The notes: a model not told the origin generated them from the letters alone. DNA of 59,534 nt from an uncultured Alphaproteobacteria bacterium (GCA_905479265.1 CAJQLX010000012.1:1-59534); one strand, 5' to 3'. Counted from the first letter of the stretch, positions 8,665 to 18,411 are shown. Made by a program: numbers and translations.

Positions 8665-9993
8665 GTGGCGTATATTCCCCAGGAAACCATCATCCGGAAA
8701 CGGGACGGTAAAGAGCTTTCTGATGCCGAAATTCATGCCTTTATCGAAGGTGTGACCAATGAAACTGTCGCGCGCGAGCAGGTCTCAGCCTTCGCGATGG
8801 CGACGATTTTCCAGAAGATGACGGTGGAAGAGCGCCGCGCCCTGACGCTGGCCATGCGCGATAGCGGGGAGCGGTTGCGGTGGGATGATCTCGACCTGCC
8901 CGGCCCCATTGCTGACAAGCATTCAACCGGCGGCGTTGGCGATAAAGTCTCGCTGCTGCTGGGTCCAATGGCGGCGGCCTGTGGCTTGTTTGTTCCGATG
9001 ATCGCCGGACGCGGCTTGGGGCATACAGGCGGCACTGTTGATAAATTTGAAGCGATTCCCGGCTATACCGTGGCCCCTGACAACGCGACCTTCCGGGGGC
9101 TGGTCAAGAACAACGGCGTTGCCATCATTGGCCAAACAGCCAACCTCGCTCCGGCAGACCGCATCATCTATGGCGTGCGCGATATCACCGGAACGGTTGA
9201 GAGCATTGACCTGATTACAGCTTCGATCCTGTCAAAGAAGCTGGCTGCTGGGCTTGGCTCGCTGGTCATGGACGTAAAGGTTGGCAACGGCGCCTTTATG
9301 GCCACGCTGGACGACGCGCGCGGATTGGCTCGGTCGATCGTGGATGTTGCCAATGCGGCGGGGTGTCAGACCTCGGCTTTGATCACCAACATGAATTGGG
9401 TTTTAGGCCAGACCGCAGGGAACGCCGTCGAAGTGCGAGAATCGGTGATGGCGATGGCGAACCCGGCCCAGGCTGATACACGGCTGGTGACCATCTGCGT
9501 GGCTTTGGTTGGCGAAATGCTGGTGAACAGTGGGCTGGTCGATAGCCCCGTTACAGCGCGAGAACGCGCGCGCGCGTCATTGGATGACGGCTCCGCCTTA
9601 GAACGCTTTGCGAAGATGGTGGCCGGTTTGGGTGGCCCGACTGATTTTGCAGAAAACCCCGATAAACATTTGGCTCAAGCGGCCATCGTACGCCCCGTTT
9701 ACGCGGAAACCGGCGGCTATGTCTTTGCCCACGCAACACGCGACCTTGGCGTGGCGATCATCGGATTGGGCGGCGGACGCACGCAGCCCGGTGCGCCCAT
9801 TGATCACGCGGTTGGCCTCAGCGATATCGCCGGCGCAGGAGCAGAGGTTGCCCCCAACGGGCGCCCCCTCGCTGTGGTCCACGCCGCAGATGAAGCGGCC
9901 TTTGATGCGGCGGCACAGGCCGTGCGCGCAGCGATGGAAGTCTCAGAGGACCAACCCGCCCCTCGCCCGCTTGAACTCGACGTGGTGCGCTAA
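8665..9993 (+). CDS. deoA: Thymidine phosphorylase
   Basis: A 442-residue pyrimidine nucleoside phosphorylase that splits thymidine or deoxyuridine with phosphate to the base and deoxyribose-1-phosphate. The family signature is visible at DKHSTGGVGDKVSLLLGPM, with GRGLGHTGGTVDKFEAIPG and the substrate loop SKKLAAGLGSLVMDVKVGNG. The frame extends upstream over the end of cdd, but AGGAG at 8653-8657 sits seven bases before GTG 8665, giving VAYIPQETIIRKRDG, which matches the usual N-terminus; the earlier ATG is rejected. Its product feeds the next enzyme, DeoB. Confidence 0.95.
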   Translation: MAYIPQETIIRKRDGKELSDAEIHAFIEGVTNETVAREQVSAFAMATIFQKMTVEERRALTLAMRDSGERLRWDDLDLPGPIADKHSTGGVGDKVSLLLGPMAAACGLFVPMIAGRGLGHTGGTVDKFEAIPGYTVAPDNATFRGLVKNNGVAIIGQTANLAPADRIIYGVRDITGTVESIDLITASILSKKLAAGLGSLVMDVKVGNGAFMATLDDARGLARSIVDVANAAGCQTSALITNMNWVLGQTAGNAVEVRESVMAMANPAQADTRLVTICVALVGEMLVNSGLVDSPVTARERARASLDDGSALERFAKMVAGLGGPTDFAENPDKHLAQAAIVRPVYAETGGYVFAHATRDLGVAIIGLGGGRTQPGAPIDHAVGLSDIAGAGAEVAPNGRPLAVVHAADEAAFDAAAQAVRAAMEVSEDQPAPRPLELDVVR

Positions 9994-9996
9994 ACC

Positions 9997-11232
9997 ATGG
10001 CGCGCGCTTTTATCCTGCTGTGCGACAGCGTGGGCTGCGGTGGCGCACCCGACGCTGCTGACTTTGTGAACATCGACGTCGAAACTGGCGAGACCATCCC
10101 CGATACCGGTTCAGACACGCTTGGCAACATCGCCCGGTGGCGGGCGCAGCAGGGGCAGCCGTTGGACATCCCAAACTTGTCCAGTCTGGGCTTGGGGCTG
10201 GCCTGTGAAAATGCAACCGGGCAGGTTCCACCGGGGCTTGAGTGGCCAGCAGACGGTTATACGGGCGTGGTTGGCTCGGCGATTGAAACCTCGCTTGGCA
10301 AAGACACCCCCAGTGGCCATTACGAAATCTGTGGTTCACCGGTTGCGGTGGACTGGGGCTACTTTCCGCGCGAAATCCCATGCTTTCCCGACGATCTCAT
10401 ATCGACGCTGATGCAAGAATGCGGGCTCTCTGGCGTTTTGGGCAACAAGCACGCCAGCGGCACAGCGATTATCGCCGAACTGGGCGCTGAGCATTGCCGC
10501 ACCGATCAGCCCATCGTCTACACCAGCGCTGATTCCGTGTTGCAAATCGCAGCGCACGAAGAAACCTTTGGGCTCCAGCGCCTCTATGACATGTGCGAGG
10601 TGGCGCGCAGGCTCTGTGATCCTCTGAACATTGGCCGGGTGATCGCGCGGCCCTTTGTTGGCAGCGACGCCGCGAGTTTTCAGCGCACAGGAAACCGCAA
10701 GGACTACGCGACACCGCCGCCTCAGAACAACCTGCTCGACCGTGTGGTGCAGGGGGGCGGAGCCGTGTGGTCTGTGGGCAAAATCGAAGATATCTTTGCC
10801 CACCGCTCCATCTCTCACCGCAACAAGGCCAGTGGGCTTGAGGCGCTGTGGGACGGTACACTTGATGCAGCGCGGCGCGCGGGCGATGGCGATCTGATCT
10901 TTGCCAACTTTGTCGATTTTGACAGCAAGTATGGTCACCGTCGCGAGCCCGGTGGCTATGCTGATGCGCTTGAATACTGGGATCGCCGCTTGCCTGAACT
11001 GCTGCCACTGCTGCGTGACGGCGATTTGGTGCTTTGGACCGCCGACCACGGCAACGATCCAACTTGGCAGGGAACAGACCACACGCGGGAACAAGTGCCC
11101 GTGCTGTTTTTTGGCCCCGCCGCGCCAAAGGGCTTGAACGTCGGCGTGTGTTCTACGTTTGCCGATATGGGCGCAACTTTGGCGAAACACCTGCGTCTTG
11201 AACATCTTTCTGCCGGAAATTCAGTACTTTAG
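9997..11232 (+). CDS. deoB: Phosphopentomutase
   Basis: The 411-residue protein isomerises (deoxy)ribose-1-phosphate to the 5-phosphate. It has the alkaline-phosphatase-superfamily metal sites: LLCDSVGCGGAPDA at the N-terminus, DTPSGHYEICG in the middle and TADHGNDPTWQGTDHTRE near the C-terminus. The gene starts three bases after the deoA stop. No deoC (deoxyribose-phosphate aldolase) is in the window, so the final cleavage step must be encoded elsewhere. Length matches bacterial DeoB. Confidence 0.96.
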   Translation: MARAFILLCDSVGCGGAPDAADFVNIDVETGETIPDTGSDTLGNIARWRAQQGQPLDIPNLSSLGLGLACENATGQVPPGLEWPADGYTGVVGSAIETSLGKDTPSGHYEICGSPVAVDWGYFPREIPCFPDDLISTLMQECGLSGVLGNKHASGTAIIAELGAEHCRTDQPIVYTSADSVLQIAAHEETFGLQRLYDMCEVARRLCDPLNIGRVIARPFVGSDAASFQRTGNRKDYATPPPQNNLLDRVVQGGGAVWSVGKIEDIFAHRSISHRNKASGLEALWDGTLDAARRAGDGDLIFANFVDFDSKYGHRREPGGYADALEYWDRRLPELLPLLRDGDLVLWTADHGNDPTWQGTDHTREQVPVLFFGPAAPKGLNVGVCSTFADMGATLAKHLRLEHLSAGNSVL

Positions 11233-11324
11233 CCACCTTTCTTGCGCATAAAGTTGAAGAAAAGAGCTTTTCACCTCATACCCCTGTCTGCTATAGAGAC
11301 GCAGAATATTTTGGGAATTTCCTC

Positions 11325-11888
11325 ATGAAGACTCTTGTTTTGGGCGTAATTTCGGCCCTCTCGATTTCCGTTTCCGCCGCTGCTGAACCCCTGATTGGGG
11401 CCGACATGTCCCTCGCGTTGGGGGGAAAAATGCTGGCGGGAGATGACGGCAAATTTTATCGCTTTTACGCCAATGGCTTGCTTGAAGTCACCGGCGAGGA
11501 CGACAGCAAACAGGCCATGTCCTTTGGCAAATGGGAAGCCGGTCCAAAGTACCTATGCTTGAGCCTACCCGGCAGCGAAGAACGCAGCTTCTACACCATG
11601 GACGCACAGAGCGCAGACATGGACGCACTGGGTAATGAAGGCTTTGAAGGCGCGCTGAGAATTGTCATGGAGCCAACCGACAGCGGCACCGTGGTTTCCG
11701 GCATGCTCGACACGCCCCAGACAATCCGCCTGCAACGCCTGTTGGAAGAAGGGTCAGAAGCCGCTGCGCTGCGACCCATGCCTGACATTGTGAACGAGAT
11801 TAAGCCCGTCCTGCTGGCCGCTGATGCCCTGCGTTTGCTGGAGCGTGAAAACACGCTGCCCAGCGACGGCGTCGAGGGCGCGGAATAG
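11325..11888 (+). CDS. Uncharacterised secreted protein (187 aa)
   Basis: No family was recognised. The protein has a clear signal peptide (MKTLVLGVISALSISVSAAA, cut before EPLIG), so it is probably periplasmic. The mature part contains GKMLAGDDGKFYRFYANGLLEV and FGKWEAGPKYLCLSL, short beta-like segments with a single cysteine, and an acidic tail. It follows deoB on the same strand after 92 bases and faces upp across 21 bases. GGGAA lies eight bases before the ATG. Its place at the end of the nucleoside operon may be chance. Confidence 0.7.
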   Translation: MKTLVLGVISALSISVSAAAEPLIGADMSLALGGKMLAGDDGKFYRFYANGLLEVTGEDDSKQAMSFGKWEAGPKYLCLSLPGSEERSFYTMDAQSADMDALGNEGFEGALRIVMEPTDSGTVVSGMLDTPQTIRLQRLLEEGSEAAALRPMPDIVNEIKPVLLAADALRLLERENTLPSDGVEGAE

Positions 11889-11909
11889 CGTCTTCGTGAT
11901 GCTGGGGGA

Positions 11910-12536
11910 TTACGTCCCGTACAGACGGTCTCCCGCATCGCCCAATCCCGGCACGATGTAACCTTTTTCATTCAGGTGATCGTCCAGTGACGCTGTGTAA
12001 ATCGGCACGTCCGGATGATCTTCGCTGAACTTTGCAACCCCTTCTGGGGACGCCAGCAGGCAGATGAACTTCAAGTCTGTGGCCCCCTGATCCTTGACCA
12101 ACTGAACCGCATGGGACGACGAACCGCCCGTGGCCAGCATGGGGTCACAAATGATTGTCACACCTTCGCTGACGTCCGGTAGGTTCAAGTAGTACTGCTC
12201 GGGCATCAGCGTATCTTCGTTCCGCTTGAGGCCCACAAAGCCCACTCGGGCCGTTCGCTCCAGCGCCAGCAATCCATCCAAAAAACCGTTGCCCGCCCGC
12301 AAAATTGATACGACGTTCAAGTGGTGAGGCTCGCGAACCGGTGCATTGAACGTTGTCAGGGGCGTTTCAACGGGGCGCTTGGACATGGGCCAGTCCCGCA
12401 GCGCTTCGTACCCCAGCATAAAGCTGACCTCGTGCATCAGCGACCGAAACCGCGCCATGTCGGTCGCGACGTCGCGCAGTTGGCTCAGTTTGTCGGTTAC
12501 CAGCGGATGGTCAACAACGGTCAATGTATCGGACAC
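11910..12536 (-). CDS. upp: Uracil phosphoribosyltransferase
   Basis: This 208-residue enzyme joins uracil and PRPP to give UMP. The PRPP-binding loop CDPMLATGGSSSHAVQLV is intact and the C-terminal GLGDAGDRLYGT is the family hallmark that contacts uracil. The start codon is GTG at 12536, with TGGGGA upstream. It lies 17 bases after the stop of adenosine deaminase and is surely co-transcribed with it. Uracil comes from uridine phosphorolysis, so upp closes the pyrimidine side of the salvage cluster encoded on the other strand. Confidence 0.97.
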   Translation of the reverse strand: MSDTLTVVDHPLVTDKLSQLRDVATDMARFRSLMHEVSFMLGYEALRDWPMSKRPVETPLTTFNAPVREPHHLNVVSILRAGNGFLDGLLALERTARVGFVGLKRNEDTLMPEQYYLNLPDVSEGVTIICDPMLATGGSSSHAVQLVKDQGATDLKFICLLASPEGVAKFSEDHPDVPIYTASLDDHLNEKGYIVPGLGDAGDRLYGT

Positions 12537-12553
12537 AGGGAATCCCCACTTGT

Positions 12554-13573
12554 TTAGGCGGCTTCGGACGCACTCACCCGCATCATCAGCGCGGCGCGCG
12601 TTGTCTCGTCCATAAAGCCAGCGTTCAGAGCATTTCGCGTAATGGTGTAAAGGTCTGGCACAGACAGTCCAGCAACATCCACTGCAAAACGGTACTCAGC
12701 CCCCAAAGATGTGTGGAAATATGGCGGATCGTCAGAGGCAAGGGTGATCGTACACCCGGCATCCCACAGACCTTTGAGCGCGTGCTCCTCCGGCGTTGGA
12801 AAGACTTTGAGCGCAATGTTGGAGCCGGGGCAGACCTCGAACGGGATCTTACGCTCGGCCAGCTCCTTTACCAGCGCCGGGTCTTGGATCGCCCGAACAC
12901 CGTGGCCCAAGCGCTCGACCATCGGCAAAGCGGCAAGCGTTTCACGGATGGAATCAGGCCCCAGCCACTCGCCCGTGTGCGCTGTGCAGCGCAAACCAGC
13001 CTCGGCTGCGATGTCGTAAGCAGGCCGGAAATCCGCCGGCGTATAGGCGTCCTCTGCCCCCGCCATCTGGAACCCTGTGATATACGGGTGCAAATGCTCA
13101 ACAGCCGCTTTCGCCGCTGCGACTGAGTTCTCTGGCCCGTAATGGCGGACGATGGTTTGGCTGATGCGTGTTTCAACCCCAAACCGCTCGCGCGCGTCGT
13201 CGATGGCTTGGATCAGCGCGTCGAGTTGGTCTTTCAGGGCCATCCCAAGGTTCAAAACGTGGTCTGGACTGACCAGAATTTCGACGTAAAGACCGCCCTC
13301 CATCGCAACGCGTTCGAGGTAATCAAGGGTCAGGTCATAGTAGTCTTCGGGCGTTTTGATCGCGGCCGTCGCCAGATCGTAAACCTTCAAGAAGTCGTTG
13401 AAGTCGGTCCAGAGATAGTTGTCTTGGTCATCCAGAACACCGTCCGGCAGGGTAATCCCGTTTCGCGCTGCGAGTTTCCGTAAAACGGGCGCGTGGATGG
13501 TGCCTTCTAAATGCGCGTGCAGTTCAGCCTTTGGCACCCGGTCCGCCGGGTGCGCTCCAAAATCTTTGAGCAT
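12554..13573 (-). CDS. add: Adenosine deaminase
   Basis: A 339-residue zinc enzyme that converts adenosine to inosine. The zinc ligands HAHLEG, the catalytic glutamate in CTAHTGEW, the histidine in ERLGHGVRA and the aspartate pair in LASDDPPYFHTSLG are all present. The start is well defined by AGGAG seven bases before the ATG. It heads a two-gene unit with upp. Some proteins of this subfamily act on adenine instead of adenosine, but the neighbouring nucleoside importer supports adenosine. Confidence 0.94.
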   Translation of the reverse strand: MLKDFGAHPADRVPKAELHAHLEGTIHAPVLRKLAARNGITLPDGVLDDQDNYLWTDFNDFLKVYDLATAAIKTPEDYYDLTLDYLERVAMEGGLYVEILVSPDHVLNLGMALKDQLDALIQAIDDARERFGVETRISQTIVRHYGPENSVAAAKAAVEHLHPYITGFQMAGAEDAYTPADFRPAYDIAAEAGLRCTAHTGEWLGPDSIRETLAALPMVERLGHGVRAIQDPALVKELAERKIPFEVCPGSNIALKVFPTPEEHALKGLWDAGCTITLASDDPPYFHTSLGAEYRFAVDVAGLSVPDLYTITRNALNAGFMDETTRAALMMRVSASEAA

Positions 13574-13644
13574 CGTGCTCTCCTTTTTTTATCGTTGTGC
13601 CGGGCGTCTGAAACAAGGTTGCGCCCGGTTTGGTCTGGACCCGG

Positions 13645-14538
13645 TCAGACGGCGGTGGTCATCTTTTCACCAAAGGTCCGGAGCGGCAGGTCGTCTCGCC
13701 GCCGTAACCAATTGTCGCTCGGATAATTGGCCGAAGCGTCAATTGTATGAAGGGTAAAAGCATAGCGTGACTTGTCAGACATGTTCGCTGAGGAACGATG
13801 CGGCAAACGGCCATGCAACATCACCAGCGAGCCCTTTGGCGCGACCAGTGGTACAGCCTCGTCCAGCGGCCAATCCGCTGTTTCAAGGTGTTCAAAATCA
13901 GTTCCATGCCCCTCGCCCGTGCGGAAAAACCGCTTTTCGAGTGGCCCTTTGTGCCAGCCTGGCAAGGCGTACATCGCCCCGTTTTCCGTGGTTGCATCTT
14001 CCAATGCAAACCAAAATCCAATGCAGGTTTCTGGCTCGGAATAGATAAACGTGCTGTCTTGATGCATGGTCACTTCACCGCCCACATGGGCGTGTTTGAA
14101 GATCACCATCGACTGCAGCAATAACGGCTTTCCCAAGCCCAGTTGTTGTGTGAGTTGTCCCAGCTGCTTTTGGTGGGTAAAGGCTTCGAAATCAGGATCG
14201 AGGTCATGCATGGCGTGGCCAAGCTTGTTAACCGCTCTCACCCGGTCAACGCCTTCCACCTTCTCTTCCATAAAGGCGCGCATGACATCGCCGGAACTGA
14301 GGAAGTAATCCTCGCCCGCGTGCTGATTATCGACAGCATCAAACGAGTGACCATCGGCGGCGTCCACCAACTCTTTGGAGAGTCGATCAGAAGCGGCCAT
14401 GAGGTCATCACAGGCTTTTTCGGAAACAAATCCTTCAAGGATGAGGCAACCGGCCTCTTCCCATGCGGCTTTAGCACCCGCAGGTGCGCCGGTTACAGGA
14501 TCATAGGTGAAACGGGGAGCTGGCACAGTTTTTATCAT
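13645..14538 (-). CDS. Phytanoyl-CoA dioxygenase (PhyH) family protein
   Basis: A 297-residue Fe(II)/2-oxoglutarate dioxygenase. The iron-binding HxD lies near residue 159 in TMHQDSTFIY and the distal histidine in GRLPHRSSANMSDKSRYAFT, where the arginine after the histidine region probably binds 2-oxoglutarate. IGFWFALEDATTENGAMYALPGWHKGP is a typical PhyH core. Members hydroxylate very different substrates, including acyl-CoAs, ectoine and phosphonates; many plain eukaryotic PHYHD1-like proteins look like this one. It is 62 bases downstream of the oligopeptide-type ATPase gene on the same strand, so it is likely the last gene of that operon and may act on the imported compound. The ribosome binding site is weak. 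Confidence 0.88.
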   Translation of the reverse strand: MIKTVPAPRFTYDPVTGAPAGAKAAWEEAGCLILEGFVSEKACDDLMAASDRLSKELVDAADGHSFDAVDNQHAGEDYFLSSGDVMRAFMEEKVEGVDRVRAVNKLGHAMHDLDPDFEAFTHQKQLGQLTQQLGLGKPLLLQSMVIFKHAHVGGEVTMHQDSTFIYSEPETCIGFWFALEDATTENGAMYALPGWHKGPLEKRFFRTGEGHGTDFEHLETADWPLDEAVPLVAPKGSLVMLHGRLPHRSSANMSDKSRYAFTLHTIDASANYPSDNWLRRRDDLPLRTFGEKMTTAV

Positions 14539-14600
14539 AGTGCATCTAAGGTTCGCTCATAAGACCCGCTTTGGCAATCAGATTTTCACGCCAACGGGCC

Positions 14601-16823
14601 TCAAGCAGACCCCAGCGCCGGTTTCTCGCTATTTTCCCGGCTCAAGGCCCGTCGAACGCGCCCAATAAGCCCCGGCTTTGAGGCTTCAGAGCCAAGAAGA
14701 TCCGCCCCCTCATCCGCCGCCGCTGTGATGGCGTCGGTCTGGATGACGGCTTCCATCTCGTCGAGAATGCTTTGCGCCAAATGGCATTTGACTTGATGAC
14801 CATCAGACAGGGTGCGCATCGGCGGCAGTGTCGTCTCGCACAGATCGCCTTCGACCTGCGCCTTGCGCGGGCAACGTGTCTGAAACGGACAGCCCGAAGG
14901 CGGATTCAACGCCGACGGAATATCGCCATCCAGAATGATACGGCGCTTCTTGACCCGAGTATCAGCAATGGGAACAGCCGACAGCAGGGCTTCGGTATAG
15001 GGATGATAGGGCGGCGAGAATACTTGCTCGGTGCTGCCCTGCTCGACCACGTGGCCGAGGTACATGACCACCACGCGATCCGACAGATACCGCACAATCG
15101 ACAGATCATGAGAGATGAACAACAGGGTGGTTCGGTGCTCGCGCTGAATGTCCATCAGCAGTTGAGACACCGCAGCCTGCACCGATACATCCAGCGCCGA
15201 TACGGGCTCATCCGCCACAACAACCGCCGGATTTCCGGCAAAGGCGCGCGCGATGCCGATGCGCTGTTTCTGACCACCGGATAACTGGCGCGGCATGCGA
15301 TTGGCGAAATCGCGGGGCAGTTTAACCAAATCCAGCAAATCCAACATGCGCGATTCGCGTTCACCGTCGGTCGTGCCGATACCAAATTTCTCCAACGCAC
15401 GAATAATCTGCGCGCCAACGGTTTGGCTGGGGTTTAGCGTGTCGAATGGGTTCTGAAACACCATTTGCAGGCTGCCCAGCGTTTCGGGTGCGCGGGATTG
15501 TACGGGTGTGTTCGAGATCACTTGGCCGTTGAGTTTGGCTTCACCCTTTGTTGCGGTTTCCAAGCCCAATAACACCTTGGCCAGTGTGGACTTGCCGCAC
15601 CCTGACTCACCAACAATCGCAACGGTCTCCGCTTCGCGGGCGACCAAATCAACCTCTTCGTTGGCCTTGATCGTGCGGCGCTCGCCGGCGCTTAGAAAGG
15701 CATTGGCCGCGACTTCGTAGTATTTCTTGAGGTCTTTGACGTCCAAAACGATGTCACCGGCCAAGGCGGATTCCGCCTGTGCTTCAACCTTTGGCGGTGC
15801 TGTCCAATCGATCTCGTTAAAGCGCAAACAGCGGCTTAGATGGCCCGGCTGATCCTGCACGGCGCGCATGTCGATATCAGCCTGATCGCACCAGCCCGGC
15901 TTGTAATGGTCACAGCGGTCCTGAAAATTACAGCCCAGCGGGCGGTCTTGGGGCAAGGGCAGTTGACCCCGGATCGGCACCAGCGGGCTGGCGTTCTTGT
16001 CCGTGCCGGGTAACGGGATCGAGCGAAACAGACCTTGGGTGTAGGGATGACGCATCTTGTTAAAGACCTCGTCCACCGTCCCAAACTCCACCGCCTCACC
16101 CGCGTACATCACGTTTATTCGATCACAGGTGTCGAGGATCAGTCCCAGATTGTGGGAAATATAGACCATCGACGTCCCAAACTCAGCCGCCAAGTCGCGC
16201 ACCAAGTCGACGATCGACGCCTCCACCGTCACATCCAAGGCCGTTGTCGGCTCGTCCAACAGCAGCAAAGACGGCTTGGAGAGCAGCGCCATCGCGATCA
16301 CCACCCGCTGTTGCTGTCCACCGGAGAGCTGGTGCGGGTAAGCATTCATGATCCGGTCAGGATCGGGCAAGCGTACAGCTTCCAAAATATCCCGCGACCG
16401 CTGGCGCGCTTCCTCCCGCGTGACGTCCTCGTGCAGCAGCGGCACTTCCATCAGTTGGTTGGCGATTTTCATGGATGGGTTCAGGGAAGCCATCGGCTCC
16501 TGATAGACCATCGCGATTTCGGAACCGCGGATTTGCCGGGTTTCCTCGGGCGACATGGTCAGGATGTCTCGCCCTTTATACAAAATCTGGCCGCTGACGA
16601 CTTTACCCGTCGAACCCATGTAGTTCATGACGCCAAGGGCGACCGTAGACTTGCCACAGCCGGATTCTCCGACCAAGCCGACGGCCTCGCCCGGCATCAC
16701 GGTCATGTTGAAATCAACAACAGCCGGAATTTCGCCTGCGCGGGTAAAATACGACAGCGACAGGTTCCGGCATTCGAGGACGGGGGCGTTGGGATCCAGA
16801 CCGGCGATTTCGACTTTCGACAT
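14601..16823 (-). CDS. Fused double ATPase of an oligopeptide-type ABC importer (DppD-DppF fusion)
   Basis: This 740-residue protein has two complete ABC ATPase domains of the peptide/nickel family. Walker A sites are GESGCGKST at 52-60 and again at about 401-409; signatures are LSGGQQQRVVIAMALL and LSGGQKQRIGIARAF. Each half ends in the oligo_HPY region with four cysteines (CNFQDRC...WC...SRC and CPFQTRC...LC...VKC), a pattern that in some DppD/DppF proteins holds a [4Fe-4S] cluster. About 50 further residues after the second half are acidic and unique. It starts four bases after the permease gene. Such fusions are common in alphaproteobacteria; the substrate is unknown. Confidence 0.93.
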   Translation of the reverse strand: MSKVEIAGLDPNAPVLECRNLSLSYFTRAGEIPAVVDFNMTVMPGEAVGLVGESGCGKSTVALGVMNYMGSTGKVVSGQILYKGRDILTMSPEETRQIRGSEIAMVYQEPMASLNPSMKIANQLMEVPLLHEDVTREEARQRSRDILEAVRLPDPDRIMNAYPHQLSGGQQQRVVIAMALLSKPSLLLLDEPTTALDVTVEASIVDLVRDLAAEFGTSMVYISHNLGLILDTCDRINVMYAGEAVEFGTVDEVFNKMRHPYTQGLFRSIPLPGTDKNASPLVPIRGQLPLPQDRPLGCNFQDRCDHYKPGWCDQADIDMRAVQDQPGHLSRCLRFNEIDWTAPPKVEAQAESALAGDIVLDVKDLKKYYEVAANAFLSAGERRTIKANEEVDLVAREAETVAIVGESGCGKSTLAKVLLGLETATKGEAKLNGQVISNTPVQSRAPETLGSLQMVFQNPFDTLNPSQTVGAQIIRALEKFGIGTTDGERESRMLDLLDLVKLPRDFANRMPRQLSGGQKQRIGIARAFAGNPAVVVADEPVSALDVSVQAAVSQLLMDIQREHRTTLLFISHDLSIVRYLSDRVVVMYLGHVVEQGSTEQVFSPPYHPYTEALLSAVPIADTRVKKRRIILDGDIPSALNPPSGCPFQTRCPRKAQVEGDLCETTLPPMRTLSDGHQVKCHLAQSILDEMEAVIQTDAITAAADEGADLLGSEASKPGLIGRVRRALSRENSEKPALGSA

Positions 16824-16827
16824 GGTG

Positions 16828-18396
16828 TTAATCCTTCAACGACTGTTCGCGCAGCGTATCGGCCAGCAGGTTTAGGCCCAACACCAGCGAGACAATGCAA
16901 AGCGCCGGTATGACCGCCATCTGCGGCTCAAACCGAAGCTGACCGCGCCCGTGGGCAATCATGGAACCCCAATCAGCGCTTTCTTGCGGCAAGCCCAGCG
17001 CGAGGAAGCCCAAGGTGCCCAGCAAGATCGCCGTGTATCCAATCCGCAGCGCCGCATCGACCATCAGCGGTCCGCGCACGTTGGGGAGAATCTCAAAAAT
17101 CATGATGTAGAACTGGTTTTCACCCCGCGTCTGAGCAGCGGCAACGTAGTCGCGGTCTTTGACATCGAGTGTCAGCCCGCGCACCAGCCGGAACGCACCC
17201 GGGGCCGAGGAAAAGGCAACCGCGACAAAGACATTGAGCATGCGCGGTTCCATCTGCGCAAAGTTGGTCACCGCGATGGCGATATCCGCCTCGCGCTGTG
17301 CATTCCCACCACCAAAAATCGCCGCAACCCATGCGCCCACGCCGCTCAAATCCGGCAGTCCCCACGTGTTGCGCAGGTACAGGAACAGCGCGATGGGAAG
17401 AAAGACCACAAGGATCGCAATCAAACGACCCATTTTGACCGAATATAGCCCCCACAACCCAGCGAGAACCAGCAACAGAGGAAAGGCGAAAATGGCGGTT
17501 GCGAGGATCCGGCTGAGGTTGCCGTCCTTACCAACCAAGACGATCAGGTAAAACAGCACGATGACCGGAAACGCCAGAATGGCATTGGCGGCAAAGGTGA
17601 TGACTTGGTCAAACCAGCCGCCGCGATAACCCGCGAGCAAGCCAAGGGTGATACCGACGGTAAAGGATACCAAAGTTGCACCAATGGACAGGGGCAAAAC
17701 GGTTCGTGCGCCGTAAATCAGGCGGGAGAAAATATCGCGATTGGCTTTGTCCGTTCCCAGGATTGCTGGCAGTTTTTCCCCTTCATCACCAACCCAAGAA
17801 ACCAACGGCGCACCGCCGCGGATGTTGGACTTATAGAGCTTGCCGTATTCTGCGGCATCGGCCAACGAAAGCCGGACGTAATCGGCGTAGCTCAACCCGT
17901 TGAGCGCTTCGGCACCGAGTTTAAACTTGCGCGTAACGCCTTGAACAATGGTGCCGTTGTTCTTCGACAGGGCCTCCAACGGACCATAGAGCGGCAGCAG
18001 ATCGGCCATCAGCGCGGCAATGATCCAAAAGAAGCAAATCGCCAAGCCAACCATGCCAATGGGACTGTCAAAAATGCGTCCATAGAGGCCCAATCTGGCC
18101 TTGAACAGGCGGCTCACGATCATGACCCCAGCGAGCACGGCAAAAACGGGCCACAGCACGTAGAGCGCCCAGACCGTTGCGAGCCCCATCTTGGGGGAAC
18201 TGAACAGCGCAACAAAGACCATCCCGGCTGTCCCAAGGATCAACGCCAGCGACGTTAGGGTATTGAATGGTGGCCGTTTCAGCGCATTGATCACATTGGA
18301 ACCAGCAGAGAGCAGCAAGGCAAAGCCGAGAAGCGTGGCCCAGACGGTCCAGAACGAGGCGATGGTGCCGCCGAGAATAGCGAGATTTGCAAGCAT
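16828..18396 (-). CDS. Oligopeptide-type ABC permease, DppC-like, oversized
   Basis: The 522-residue protein is a DppC/OppC-type permease but far longer than the usual 280-320 residues. Additional hydrophobic segments lie at the N-terminus (about residues 1-120) and in the middle (about residues 285-345, ILATAIFAFPLLLVLAGLWG onward). The core landmarks are LGTDKANRDIFSRLIYGAR before the transmembrane domain and GFLALGLPQESADWGSMIAHG at the C-terminal end. It follows the DppB-like gene by 15 bases and has GAGGGG before its ATG. No frameshift is needed to explain the length: the frame is clean and the extra parts are membrane-like. Confidence 0.9.
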   Translation of the reverse strand: MLANLAILGGTIASFWTVWATLLGFALLLSAGSNVINALKRPPFNTLTSLALILGTAGMVFVALFSSPKMGLATVWALYVLWPVFAVLAGVMIVSRLFKARLGLYGRIFDSPIGMVGLAICFFWIIAALMADLLPLYGPLEALSKNNGTIVQGVTRKFKLGAEALNGLSYADYVRLSLADAAEYGKLYKSNIRGGAPLVSWVGDEGEKLPAILGTDKANRDIFSRLIYGARTVLPLSIGATLVSFTVGITLGLLAGYRGGWFDQVITFAANAILAFPVIVLFYLIVLVGKDGNLSRILATAIFAFPLLLVLAGLWGLYSVKMGRLIAILVVFLPIALFLYLRNTWGLPDLSGVGAWVAAIFGGGNAQREADIAIAVTNFAQMEPRMLNVFVAVAFSSAPGAFRLVRGLTLDVKDRDYVAAAQTRGENQFYIMIFEILPNVRGPLMVDAALRIGYTAILLGTLGFLALGLPQESADWGSMIAHGRGQLRFEPQMAVIPALCIVSLVLGLNLLADTLREQSLKD

Positions 18397-18411
18397 GATT
18401 GTCCCCTCGCC

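Noticed and set aside
16828-18396. Frameshift or fusion artefact as the cause of the 522-residue permease
   Set aside because: The whole frame is open, the extra segments are membrane-like and the gene has normal spacing to both neighbours.
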